From the NCBI GenBank assembly GCA_003427395.1, contig BFEA01000024.1:3518660-3563026 (forward strand): 44,367 nucleotides of DNA. The letters run 5' to 3'. Below, piece after piece: positions 9,820 to 21,705 of this stretch. Position numbers and translations under genes: made by a program. The DNA comes from Chara braunii (taxonomy: Eukaryota; Streptophyta; Charophyceae; Charales; Characeae). Within the stretch, counting starts at the first letter, position 1. Each line of letters begins with the position of its first letter. A model generated the notes under the pieces. That model ran no database searches. It was given only the letters and a program-made list of their open reading frames with translations, and was not told the origin of the DNA.

Positions 9820-12800
9820 GGTGTTTAAACCCTACTCTTTGTCGTGTCACTGAGGACCTCTGAAGCGGGCATGGTGGGTGACAGTCGCCACAACCCTTGG
9901 CTTCAGCAACAGAGAAGTGGCAGCAGTGGATGAGGCGGAAGCGGCTTCAACACCTTTGCGAGGGGTGTTGGTTATGCGCTTCATGCTAAGGGGGGTTGAA
10001 GGCTTTTATTTACAAAATGAAGAGAATTTTGAAAATTTTATTGAAAAATGAAGAGGAAAAGAGAAGGAATTAATTTTGAATGTTAATTTCGTATTTAGTT
10101 TTAGATTAATTGAATTTATCGAAGAATAGTTTATGAAAAAATATATTTTTTTGCAGGAAGTTTGCAAAAGGAAAATGTTGAAAATTTGAAAAAGGGTAGT
10201 TATTTTCGAATAAAGAAATTAATTCCAACTTGGATTAATAGAATTTATTTGAAAATGATGAGCAGATGCAAAAATATATTTTGTAAGAAAAACTTCAAAA
10301 AACGAAAAGGTTGAAATTCCAAATTAATAAGTGATGGATTCTAAAGGGGAGAAATTTAACGAAAAGATTGAAAATTCAAGAACAATAGGCAAAGTCAATC
10401 TCCGTAGCAAGCACCCTTCTACCTACCTGCACTCAAAGCAAACAAACAAATTCAAAGGAAACCAATGCAATCCCATACCCAAGTCAGACCTCACCAGTCA
10501 CATGCAAACACACATTTCCTTTGCCTTTTCAATGAACAGGGTCAAGTAAGTGTGGGTTCACATAGGTGTGAAGGGAAGTCTGAGTCGATCAACTAATTGA
10601 CTGACCTTGAGTGAAGTTGGTCCGACCTACTGAAGAAAGCCGAGTAATATTACAATCAAATTTGAAAAGACGATCGTTGCTAAAGTCCAAAGTATGCGGC
10701 TCAGAACTCCCTCAAGTTGTAGCCATTCCACTGAACGATGGTCCACGTCTTTTCCAAGTGCTCAAATGAGCAGAGATTGGGCCACAAAAAAAACTCAAGC
10801 GAGGTAGCCCTCCAGGAGGATGTCCTCACAAATGAGTTTCCATGTAATCCCAATGTCCCAAACTGATCTCTACTTAGGCTGGTTCCTAACGTCTCGGGTT
10901 GTCCCAACACAGTCCCAACTGTACTTTACCCAGCAAGGATACTCCCCAACCAATTGCAAGTCCACGCCGCCTCCAATCACCTCGTCCGCTCGCAATAGCC
11001 ACCCCAATATGTCGGTTCCGATCTCAAATTCAGTCCCACCTGGTCCCAAGTGGTTTTGGGTGGTCCCATACCACTGCTGCAGCACCGGATGAACTCAAAC
11101 TCAAAAACTGCTTGCTCTGCATGCTGCAAAAAAAAATAAAGGTGGCTCCCGGTGAAAACCGCAGGTGCCGCAAGCTCCAACAATCATCGTGTGCACTCAC
11201 GCCATGTCGCGCCGCCACTCCACACACCAACACCGCACGGTCCCAAATGTGCACCAGTGCCACAAAACACACAACGGTGGAGAACCACTCGTCACGCCAT
11301 TAATCGGTACCATGGCTGCCCCACAGCACCACCGCCAGATCGCACGGAAAAAAAAACGGCTCCACTGCGCCGCAAAACATCCGCAACATTTTCCTTCATA
11401 ATAGTGTCGCCGACGTGCCACCAAACGAACAACACTTCCCTCCACAGAGAAAAAATATCGATGTCCCCATCTATTTTGGCAGCATGAACCCACCCGATAC
11501 ACTGTTGTTGTCGCGCCGCTGATCAAACAGCATGACCCCACACACATTAAAAAAATGTTGACGTCGTGCGGCATATCCGGCAACACCTTCCGTAATCTGG
11601 CAAAATTAATTCAATTCTAAAAATAAATCGTCTGTATACGTGATCCTATGGGTGCTCTTGCATTTTCTTTTATTTACTTCGGCCTCTCACTCAACTCACT
11701 CACTCGAACACTGGAACTACGAAGCAAGTAGAATAGAGAGTCGTATGATAGGTGATTATCTCGTACGGTTCGGAGAGGACTCGAGCACCGATGGCATGTT
11801 TTGCTCAGTGGGGAAGTTTCACTGTATTGAATATACAAGGAATTGAAGGTAGTATTTTACTCATGTTAAGTCATTGACTGGTTTCTTCAGCCCTTCTTTT
11901 ATGTGTAGGCGCTTTATATGATCGACACTACCGCACCACTGTCGTAGATGTCGCCGCCATCGCCGAAAAATTGGGCAACACTACCACACCACTGTCAAAA
12001 AATGCTGCCGACGCCACCGAAAATTGGGCAGCGCTTCCGCGCCGCTGCCAATAACGCTACCGCTGCCAAAATAAATTTCGGCAATGCTTCCGCGCTGCTA
12101 CCACAGTTGCCGCAAAAAAGCAGCAGTACCTCCCCCACGGTCGTCGCTATGGCTGCGGTTATGGCAGGCAACACCTCCACCCTTGCTGAGATGGTGGCTG
12201 TGACAGCCTCCTCTCTCAACCTCCACTGCAGACCTCCACTTCTCCCCCCTCTCACTCTGCAACTCCAGCATCTCCTCTCACCAACTGGCCAGCACCTCAA
12301 ATGTGTGAGGCAGCTGCTGGCCAGCCCAACTTTTATAGCTGGCCAAAGGCTGAGGGCAGTTGCTTGCCCTCAACCAAAAATCGTAGCTGGGCTCAGCCCT
12401 TGATAAAAAACGAGATCAAGGGTCGAAATCCTTGATGTTCCCTTAGGAACACCAGGTTCCCAGCCCCAGCAATGCACCTGGCCGCGGTAGGCGCAGCTGC
12501 AAATCGTTGAACTAAGCCATTTACAGCAGACTGTTTGAACCCAACAGTCTGTTGTTAACTCATGATCCAGATGCTTCTTTGCCCTGCATTTGGTCTGAGG
12601 CCATGATCAGATTCGTGGCCGTTTTTTTTTTTTTTTTTTCCCAACTCTTCTTCTCTCCTTCCCCTTCATTGCTTTGGCAGCCTTGTTTTTCCCCAAAATT
12701 GGGAAGAAAAATAAATTAAAGAAAAGAAAGAAAGAATTAAAACAAAAAACTAAATAAAAGAAAACTATCTCGTTTTCCCTCAGCCCTGCTTTACTGACAG

Positions 12801-13243
12801 GGTGTGCTCAGCAGTGCCCGTTGAGCCACCCCACCTGCTAAAAGGCAGTCCCAAGTTCAAACCGCTGACAATCAAGTGGGGGTACCAAAAAGTACCCCAA
12901 TTTTGATGATTTTTAATTAGAAACTCGCTCTATAAAAAAATCCGAAAAAACTCAAGCGAGTGGATTAGGTACCCACGCATCCACAGAAAAAAAATCAGAG
13001 TTATAAAAAATCATTTCGGCCATCAACAAAATGTTGGCCCGAACCAAAAAACAAAAAATAATATTTCCCCCCTTCGAAGCTTTGAACCCAGTTTCTCTCT
13101 CTCTTTTTTTTTTTTTTTTTCCCCCAGGTGCCTTGCCAACGAGGCAGGGCAAACCTCACGTGAGGCATCAACTGCCTCACTCACCTCATACTCACACTAA
13201 TGCTGTAATGCCTTGTATTGGGCTGCGATCACAGCAAAAGAGA
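9820..13243. other. Gene-free stretch with AT-rich and low-complexity parts
   Basis: 10000-10330 is A-rich with no domain. 11940-12130 is a degenerate run of short units around GGCAGCGCTTCCGCGCCGCTGCC and GCCGAAAAATTGGG. 12290-12420 has repeated GGCCAGC / GCTGGCC short palindromes and a CTATAAAAG string on the minus strand at 12330-12338 that could be a TATA box. Poly-T tracts occur at 12621-12639 and 13106-13121. No protein or RNA gene is supported. Confidence 0.5.
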
Positions 13244-14979
13244 TGTAATAACCCTGTTCAGAAGTAGTCTGGGGCTCAGAACTCAGCCCCAGGCCACGCA
13301 GACCTGAGAAGGTCTGCACTGGGCTGTGTGACCAAGACACGCCCAGGCCTGAGTCTGTCGAGTGTGGCTGTGTGACCGCACGCTGCACACAGGAAATTCA
13401 AGAGTCGAAGTCAACTGTAGAGTCAAAGGTACCGCACCCAGGCCCTGGGATGGATACACTCACTTGTTGTGCGCAGGTACCCAGACAGCATCCAGGGCGG
13501 AGGGAATTCGGTTTCAGGCCGATCTGAGCCCTCGTTCGCATTGAGATCTGGACGGCCGAGGGATACAGCAGCCGGGGTCCAGACCTCGCGTCAACACTAC
13601 ATAAAAGTTGACTTCCTGGCTTTGACATTCATTCTGTCTTGCATTGATGCTGACTTCACGCATTGACTTCGATGCTGGCTTGACGCTGCGACGCTGGCTT
13701 GACGCTGCGACGCTGGCTCGACGCTGCTGGCATTGTGACTTGGCGAGGTGCTGCTATTCGGGCATGGTGGCCGGCTTGCTCCTGTCTTCTTGGCCTGCTG
13801 ACGTGGCAGCTGCCATGCACCTTCGCTGATGTGGCTGCTGCCACGTGTATCAAGCTGACGTGGCTGCTGTCCACGTGTTCTGTGACTGAGACTACATATT
13901 CGGCATTGCTGTTCTGTTCGTCGTCACTTCAGGAGGAGATCAGGACTGTGGGGGGGAGTTCGAGGATACGTANAGCCTGGGCCTCAGAACTCAGCCCCAG
14001 GCCACGCAGACCTGAGAAGGTTTGCACTGGGCTGTGTGACCAAGACACGCCCAGGCCTGAGTCTGTCGNGTGTGGTTGTGTGACCGCACGCTGCACACAG
14101 GAAATTCAAGAGTCAAAGTCAACTGTAGAGTCAAAGGTACCACACCCAGGCCCTGGGATGGATACACTCACTTGTTGTGCGCAGGTACCCAGACAGCATC
14201 CAGGGCTGAGGGAATTCGGTTTCAGGCCGATCTGAGCCTTTGTTCGCATTGAGATCTGGACGGTCGAGGGATACAGCAGCCGGGGTCTAGACCCCGCATC
14301 AACACTACATAAAAGTTGACTTCCTGGCTTTTACATTCATTCTTTCTTGCGTTGATGCTGACTTCATGCATTGACTTCGACGCTGGCTTGACGCTGCGAC
14401 GCTGGCTCGACGTTGCTGGCATTGTGACTTGGCGAGGTGCTGCTATTCGGGCATGGTGGCCGGCTTGCTCCTGTCTTCTTGGCCTGCTGACGTGGCAGCT
14501 GCCATGCACCTTCGCTGATGTGGCTGCTGCCACGTGTATCAAGCTGACGTGGCTGCTGTCCACGTGTTCTGTGACTGAGACTACATATTCGGCATTGCTG
14601 TTCTGTTCGTCGTCACTTCAGGAGGAGATCAGGACTGTGGGGGGGAGTTCGAGGATACGTACCTGGTGGTCTTCATGTCGACATTGCTCCAGATGCTGAT
14701 GTGGAACTGATTAGTCGTGCCACGTGGCACATTGAGGATACTCGGATACTCATTCAGACTATTGATTGATGAGGTGGCAGTAGAGGAGGGAGCCCGAAGC
14801 AGGAGTGGACATTTTTACTTCCTCTCCTTCGTCTCTTCTCCCTCCTCCCTCTTCGTCTGTGTATGATATCTCACCTCATTCTGTCTGATCACGATTTTTG
14901 ACTATTTGTAATTATCAGCGGATGGACATTTTCTGGACTTGCATTGTTGACAACTGTCTCACGATCTGGGTTCATTACA
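13244..14979 (+). repeat. 5' LTR with an internal ~708-bp duplication
   Basis: It starts TGTAATAACC at 13244 and ends CATTACA at 14979, just before the primer site. Sequence from 13264 to 13972 restarts at 13974 (offset 708 at the start), so the normal LTR length would be about 1,030 bp. The first copy has an extra 18-bp unit of the GACGCTGGCTT type near 13676-13735. Single n bases at 13973 and 14069 flank a 95-bp piece that is identical to 21728-21822. The duplication is therefore probably an assembly join of two LTR copies. The segment carries several TGACGTGGC motifs and a 14-bp G-box palindrome. Confidence 0.85.
14717..14730. promoter_or_regulatory. Perfect 14-bp G-box palindrome in the LTR
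   Basis: GTGCCACGTGGCAC is self-complementary and centred on CACGTG, the core bound by plant bZIP and bHLH factors. It lies about 250 bp before the LTR end. Binding is inference. Confidence 0.5.
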
Positions 14980-14982
14980 ATT

Positions 14983-14994
14983 TGGTATCGGAGC
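14983..14994 (+). other. Primer-binding site for initiator tRNA-Met
   Basis: TGGTATCGGAGC starts three bases after the LTR ends CA. It matches the common TGGTATCAGAGC primer site at 11 of 12 positions. Minus-strand DNA synthesis would start here. Confidence 0.9.
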
Positions 14995-16107
14995 TAATCT
15001 CCTGAAGTCGAAATTTGTATATGAGTAGGCGCCAGGTGGCGCGCAGGTAAGTGAGGTTGAGTATGTGATGACGTGGCAAGGGATATTGACGAGGTACATA
15101 CCTGTCTGGCGAGAAGACATTGCCGAGAGTGCAGACGAGGTGCAGACTTCACTGGCGAGAGGAAGTCCCTACCAGGCTGCTGACGTGGAAGAAGGGACTG
15201 CCATTGGAAATACCGCATGCCAGCCTGGATCGCGATAGTGACATCGCGATCCCTTGCTGACGTGGCATATGTTGTGCCACGTCTGAAGACCTTGTTGCTG
15301 ATTGTTGACGTGGCACTTCTTGTGCTGCTGACACGTGACAGGGTCTACCGCAGGTGCTGACGTGGCTTTGGGGACAAGACTGACTGCTGACGTGGCTGGA
15401 AGAGTCATCACACCTGTCTTATGAGGTGTTGGCTATCTGCTGACGTGGCAACATTCCCTTAGCTGATGTGGCATGATTTGACTGGTTGGAATGGCGACAG
15501 TATCTCACGAGACGCGTGGAAGAGGCACGAGGCGAGGATCAGGACACACATTTGCTGACGTGGCATCCCACTACTGGCTGACTGGACAGAGTGCTAACGT
15601 GGCAGGATCTGCTGCGTTGGCATGCCAGGGGTGACACGTGGCAGGCAGGACTACTGCTAAGTAAAAAGGGGCACTCTGAAGACAACGGCGGTACAGCTGA
15701 CTGGAGTAATTATACAACTGTAGTGCCAGCCGTCCAGGCGAGTGCGTGATCGCACAGACAATCAAGTGGACACAGCAGATTGACGAAGGTTGCTGACAGA
15801 TTGTTGAGATTGTTGTTGGCATACATACCTGTCTGTCGTTTGCTGTGTTGTGGTGCTGTGCATACTTACTTCACACGGGCTTGACGTGGTACCTGTACAC
15901 TTAGGACGTCATCACACAGATAGACACAGAAGAGCAGAAGTTAAACATAGAACTTAAAAATAATTGTAGTTGTTCTTTCTTCTTTGGGTTACCTGAAGTC
16001 TTGCTGGAAGGAAAGGTGCAGCCGTGGAATCTATTATTGTTTATTAATTAATTGTGCGGTAAACGCAAATCATGATGCCTCATTTCTGAAAATGTCTGAA
16101 ACTCTCG
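14995..16107 (+). promoter_or_regulatory. Element leader with a TGACGTGGC motif array
   Basis: No gene. TGACGTGG or one-mismatch forms recur at about 15069, 15181, 15258, 15306, 15359, 15391, 15441, 15465 (TGATGTGGC), 15556, 15594 (TAACGTGGC) and 15633 (ACACGTGGC), plus the reverse form near 15276. The motif combines an ACGT core with a G-box flank, the type bound by plant bZIP factors. A perfect splice donor CAG|GTAAGT occurs at 15044-15052 and a TTTCAG acceptor at 16145-16150, so a leader intron is conceivable, but the joined frame does not run into gag. Confidence 0.6.
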
Positions 16108-17943
16108 ATGCTCACGCGTTTCATCCCACTTCTGTTCTATCCTATTTCAGTAATCTTTGCGGTAGATGAAGAACAGCCAGAACCACGAACCAGGCAACAA
16201 GTTGATGAACGGAAGAAAGTCTTGATTGCCCGTTTGAATCAACTTGAGTCTGAACTCCGTGGTACCAGTCTAGAGGCTGAGTCCCATGTCCGTAAATTGT
16301 ATGATTTGCAGGCACTAAGAACTGCCATTGAAACTACGGAAACTGGGACCGACGTCCTTGCTGTCCGAGGCATATTGATCAAGTGCCATAAAGCACTTGA
16401 TGATTTTGTCGTTGGTCAATTTGCTGAAATTGAGAATAGACAGAAAGAAGAAGAATAGAAAACAACGATTTCTGAAGAAGTCCTGGATGAAAACATTAGA
16501 CAACTCGAGGAGGCATTTGAGAAAAAGAAGAAAAAGAGAGAAGAAATGAGAAGGAAGAAAGAGAGAAATACACAGCAAGAAAAGAAAATTGAGGAAATTA
16601 GACAGAATGTTCTTGTAACCGAAGGGGAAGGACAGACAATTTCTATTTCTCAATTTGTGACTTACCTCGCACATCTTGAAATGAAGATTGATCAGTACGG
16701 TGTTCGTATTGATGAGGTAACCGCGGGATTACAGACTATCACCAATCTGGTCAAGGGAAAAAACAAAGTGACTGGGGAAGTCGAAACTGAGAAAGAAAAG
16801 AAACCTGAGAAATTGATGGGAGATGCTTTTAAGGCACTTGAAGGAGGGACTAAGAAAACTGAGGGGAAGGAAGGGGAGCCTTCGAGTCCGCCTTCGAGTC
16901 CGCCTTCGAGTCCACCTTCGAGTCCGCCATCGAGTCCGCCTTCCGCTGGAAATAAGACCACCACCCCTCAACCTGAAAAACCGAAAAAGAGAGAAAAAGT
17001 CAAGATGAAATTGCCATTTACGTTTTGTAACAAGAAAGACGAAAATCTGCTTTTGTGGATCGCAGAAATTCAGATGTATTGTGGAATAGCCCTCGTTGAA
17101 CCCGAGTCTCAAGTGGCCTTCTCCACTTCATGTTTGGGTGGGGAAGCAAAAGAGTGGGTTCTCGTTGAAGCCAATGCGGCAGGATTTGATGACATCGGAG
17201 TATGGGCTGGAACTTTGGACCTTAAATAGTTCCTTGCCAAGATCAAGGAACGGTTTTTGGATAAGACGACAGCCGACAAGGCTTTTGACCAGCTCACTAC
17301 GATAGGTCAAAAGCATTGGACTTCTGTTGAAGCCTTGTCTCGGGAGGTTGACTGTCTGTTGCAGGTTCTCGGTTTGAAACTGCAAGACAATCAGGTATTG
17401 TACATTTACTCTCGAGCTTTGCCTGAGCCCATACGCGGTCAGCTCGTGGCGGAGTCAAAGTCAGGTAAGTACAATTACCGGTAATTTCGAGACCTTGCTC
17501 TCCAAAGAGAGCAAATGACTTCGCAAGTGAAGAACTCTTATGCATCTGTTGTGAAGTATGGTGGTGGTGCAAGAACAGGTAAGCGAGTACTTTGGCACCA
17601 AAAGCGCCAATACCACACCCTTGTCGTCTTCGATGACGAAACTGTAGAAAGATGGTCGTTGGAAGCCGAGGGTGTGGCGAACAGCAGTGATTCCGGGAAG
17701 GGGGAAGTCACTGCTGCCGTGGTCAACAAGGGAGGACCACGACCGCCGGTTAAGAAGAAGAAGCCATGCTCGTTCCCAGAACACCCCGGAATTGCGGCTG
17801 GGAAGCCTTGGGAGAAGATGGGCCTGTCACAAGGAACGTGGCAGGAACGAACAGACAACGCGCAGTGCCTGAAGTGTGGCATTGCAGGGCATGTAATTGC
17901 ATGGTGCCCTTTGATTCGTAACCCAAAAGCGAGCCGCCAGTAG
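16108..17943 (+). pseudogene. gag: gag polyprotein of the gypsy element, three in-frame stops
   Basis: Gag forms the virus-like particle and packages the element RNA. One reading frame runs through, broken by TAG at 16456, TAG at 17227 and TAA at 17482. In order: a charged coiled-coil N-terminus (about 16180-16620, heptad-like LNQLESEL and long EKKKKKREEM runs), a spacer with five SSPP repeats (16879-16941), the capsid domain (about 17005-17515, KLPFTFCNKKDENLLLWI, FLAKIKERFLDKT, LPEPIRGQLVAES), then a CCHC zinc knuckle C-LK-C-GIAG-H-VIAW-C near 17869-17910. It ends NPKASRQ at 17941. The first residues MLTRFIPLLFYPIS are hydrophobic and unlike Gag, so the true start is uncertain. Two of the stops look like CAG/CAA to TAG/TAA changes. 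Confidence 0.9.
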
Positions 17944-17964
17944 AAGTAGCATCTGCTCCTACTG
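17922..17964 (+). promoter_or_regulatory. -1 ribosomal frameshift signal at the gag-pol junction
   Basis: In the gag frame the codons AAC CCA AAA form the heptamer C CCA AAA (17922-17928), which fits the X XXY YYZ rule. The pol frame has a TAA at 17919 and opens exactly at 17922, so a -1 slip here enters pol directly. After a 9-nt spacer comes a hairpin: CAGTAG 17938-17943 pairs with CTACTG 17959-17964, with an inner AGC/GCT pairing. The gag stop TAG (17941) lies within the stem. The geometry is that of known -1 signals; efficiency is untested. Confidence 0.7.
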
Positions 17965-20660
17965 AGTCTAAGGGTTTGGACCAGAATGAAGGTAAGGCGC
18001 CTACTAACCCTACCAACCCTTCGACTCGCATGGCAGAGGATGGTTCTTCTTCGGCCCATCGTCCAGAACACCCTGAACCTGTCTTATGTTCTATCTCTCT
18101 GGACGACTCTCTTGACGAGTTTGGTAACGAGTTGCTGGCATTACGAAGCTTGTGGGCTAAGAAAGCTAAGTCTAAGGGTGACCTACTACTCGCGGATGTA
18201 GAAATCGCACGTACACGCGTAGGTGCTCTGTTAGACTCAGGATCCATGCGATCCTATATATCCGAGGAAGCAATCCGCAAGCTGCATCTCGGAATGGAAG
18301 TGAAGAACCTGTCTAAACCTATAACGTCTGTTTTAGCCGACAAAAGCACGATCACTGTCTCGCTGTATGTTGATCGTGTCAAGTGTCGGTTTCGAACAAA
18401 GGAAGGTAAGAAGATTTTGCATGAGGTATCCTTCCTGATCGAAAATAACTTACCATTTGACTTGATTCTGGGTATGGATTGGCACGAGGAAGCCTACCCA
18501 GATATTAAGTTCAAAGAAAAGATTGTGCAATTGCGAGATGCACAGTCTGATTTGAAACCAATCAAATTGTTTCATAAGTTTGACTCTGACTCTAGCCTGT
18601 CTTTCTGCTGTATGAGTTACCGAGCGTTTCGTTCGATGGTTTCAAAGAAAAGGTTGGAACAGGAAGTAATGATGGTCTTAGTAAAACGAGCAGGTGAGTC
18701 ATCTACTTCCTATCCTCCTTCAACCGAAAAACTCCTTGATGAGTATAAAGATTTGTTTGCCGAACCGACAGGAATAACTAAACGTGCTATCAAGCACACC
18801 ATCGAAATTATTCTTGGAAGTAAGATTCCCAAGGGCCTTATCTATCGAATGTCTGCTAGGGAACTTGAAGAGTTGAGAAATCAACTGCAGGACTTAACAG
18901 AGAAAGGATGGATTCGCCCTAGCTCGTCTCCTTATGGTGCCCCTGTCTTATTTGTGCCCAAAAAGGAAGGTGAGTTGTGTCTCTGTATTGACTACAGAGG
19001 GTTGAATGTCGTCACTGTTAAGAATGTTGAACCGCTTCCTCGCATTGACGACTTACTTGACCAGTTACAGGGATGCAGGTACTTTAGCAAGATCAACTTG
19101 AAATCTGGATATCACCAGATTAAAGTGGAACCCTCCGATCAGCACAAGACCGCTTTCCGGACCAGGTATGGCCACGACGAGTTCGTGGTAATGCCCTTCG
19201 GATTAACGAATGCCCCTGCTACGTTTCAAAGGTCAATGAATGACTTGTTTCGTTAGTGGTTGGATAAGTTTGTTATTGTCTATCTCGATGATATTCTAAT
19301 GTATAGTAAAACACTAGAGGATCATGAGAAGCACCTTCGTCTGGTGCTAGGGAAGTTGCGTGAGGGCAACTTCAAGATCAATCCCAAAAAGTCTGAGTTT
19401 GCTAAGTCTGAAGTGCTATACTTAGGACATATAGTGAACGAAGAAGGTTTAAGGCCAGAAGAGAAGAAGATTTCAGCAATTAGAGATTGGCAACAACCTA
19501 AGTCTATAACGAAATTGCGATCTTTCCTTGGTTTAGCCAGCTACTATAGGAAGTTTGTTAGGAACTTCTCATTGATTGCTGCACCAATGCAAAGATTGTT
19601 AAAGAAAGAAACTATCTGGTTGTGGGATAAGGATTGTGAGTCTTCCTTTCGGAAACTGAAGTATGCCCTGACTCACTACCTCGTCCTTAAGATTGCTGAC
19701 CCATCTTTGCCTTTCATTGTCACTACTGATGCAAGTCAATATGAGATTGGCGCTGTTTTACAGCAAGATGACGGCAAGGGCTATAGGCCCATAGAGTTTA
19801 TGTCTGCGTGACTGTCGTCTAAAAAGGTTGCCAACTCCACCTATGAAAGGGAGTTGTATGCCTTAGTCTATGCACTAAACACGTGGAAGCACTACTTGTT
19901 AGGGAGACACTTCACTGTGTATTCAGACCACTCTACCCTGAAGTGGATAAAGACACAGCCGAGGTTCTCGGATAAGCTGGTACGATGGTCTGCATTTATT
20001 GATACCTTCGATTTTGAGTTGAAAACGATCCAAGGTAAGTGTAATGTGGTCGCAGATGCATTGTCCAGACGGAGTGACTTCTTTGGTGCAATTGTCTCTT
20101 ACTTGGATGTTGGGAATGACCTGAAAGATCAAATTCGCCAAGGATATGCTACTGATCCTATCTGGAAACCAATCATGGATGTCCTTGTACGAGACCCATC
20201 TCAACTACCCAACTATAGAATGACTGATGGATTGTTAATCTTGATTGACCAAACTGAACAAAGACTGTGCATTCCTCATAAGGAAGAGATAAAGAGTGTA
20301 TTGATCGGGGAATGCCACGATTCTGAGGGTCACTTTGGTTTCAAGAAAACATATGCTGAAGTTAGAGAACGTTTCGAATGGAAGGAGCTTAAAGAAGACG
20401 TACTAACATATGTTCGTACTTGTTTAGTGTGTCAGAGAAACAAGCCGTCGAACGAGAATCCCCTTGGACTTCTCAAGCCATTACCTATACCAAGCGAACC
20501 AGGTGAGTCTATCTCAATTGACTTCATGAGTCTGGTTAAAAGTCGCAATGGTAACAGTCAAGTGATGGTAATTGTGGACCGTTTCTCTAAATATGCTATG
20601 TTTGTTCCCTTACGAGCAGAAGCGCGTACTGAACTTGTCATTCAGAAATTTCAGATGCGA

Positions 20661-20818
20661 TGGGTTACTGAGTATGGCTTTCCCCAAACCATTGTGTCTG
20701 ATCGAGATGTCAGGTTCACCAGTCTGCCATGGCAAAAGCTGGGTCACTGAGTATGGGTTCCCAAAAACCATTGTGTCTGATCGAGATGTCAGGTTCACCA
20801 GTCTGCCATGGCAAAAGC
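20661..20818 (+). repeat. 79-bp tandem duplication inside integrase
   Basis: TGGGTTACTGAGTATGG at 20661 repeats as TGGGTCACTGAGTATGG at 20740. The copies share the second catalytic motif VSDRDVRF. They differ at five sites, all in the first 30 nt and mostly third-codon positions, with one Gln/Lys change. Length 79 shifts the frame. Confidence 0.95.
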
Positions 20819-21705
20819 TGATGGAAGCTTATGGCACACGGCTGACCATGTCGTCAGGGAGGCATCTCGAAACGAATGGCCAGACTGAACAGATGAACCG
20901 TCTGTGCCAACAGATTTTGCGTATGTATATTAGACCCGATCAGATTGATTGGGACGAGAACTTACCTAAGATTGCAAGTGCATATAACAATAGTGTCCAC
21001 ACGTCTACTGGACGTACCCCAAATGCACTTCACAAAGGGTGGAAGCATAAACGTCCCATTGATGTACTGAACCGGGACCAGTTCCTTAGGTTGCCCTCAG
21101 GGACTTGAGAATATGCAATCTTGTTTCAGGAAGACATTCAGAAAGTTAAAGATAATCTAAGGAAAGCTCAACTACGAATGATTGAACAAGCCAACAAGCA
21201 CCGTCGACCGTCTACATTTAAAGAAGGTGATTTGGTTTGGGTAAAACCTAAAGAGTTTTCACTAGAAGAAAATGTCTCCCAGAAATTGCTACCTGTCTAT
21301 TTTGGACCCTGGGAAGTTCTCAAGGTAATTGGAGATGCAGAGGGACCGTCTTATCGAGTGGATATTCCCCCTCATCTCAAAACATACCCTGTCTTTCATG
21401 CGTCCAAATTGTTGCCTTACGTAGAAGGAAATGAGTTTCCTCACAGACCCTCTATGATTCCACCAGACATGGATGGCGGATACGAGGTTGACCGGATCAT
21501 AGAGCATGGTTACTTCTCTATGGGAGGACGTGGACGACCTCAGAAGCAGTTCAAGGTACGTTTTAAAACTCAAGCACCATCTGAGGACAGATGGTTTAGC
21601 AAACGAGAACTCCTTGAAACTGCTCCTGATATTGTCGCTGCTTATGAACGAGGGTTAAAGTCGTAAATATGTCTGCGGTGGAACTCGAAAATGGGTCGGC
21701 AGGAA

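Larger units (their letters stand above)
17922..21666 (+). pseudogene. pol: pol polyprotein: protease, RT, RNase H, integrase, chromodomain
   Basis: The protease has [13 protein letters not shown] (aspartate at 18234) and [14 protein letters not shown] runs from about 18790: [54 protein letters not shown] and an intact YLDD at 19281-19292. RNase H has VTTDASQYEIGAVL (19728) and YSDHSTLKW. Integrase has the HHCC finger (ECHDSEGHFG..CLVCQ), ISIDFM, VSDRDVRF and ETNGQTEQMNR; then comes the GPF module (YFGPWEVL) and a chromodomain-like end (YEVDRIIEHG..FKVRF..WFSKRELL). Stops are TAG 19254, TGA 19809 and TGA 21106. A 79-bp duplication at 20661-20818 shifts the frame inside integrase. Apart from these lesions the protein is well conserved, so inactivation is fairly recent. 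Confidence 0.93.

Noticed and set aside
12800-12865. tRNA-like boxes (CAGTGCCCG.. and AGTTCAAACCG)
   Set aside because: The A box is poor and no stem pairs; weaker than the three heads reported.
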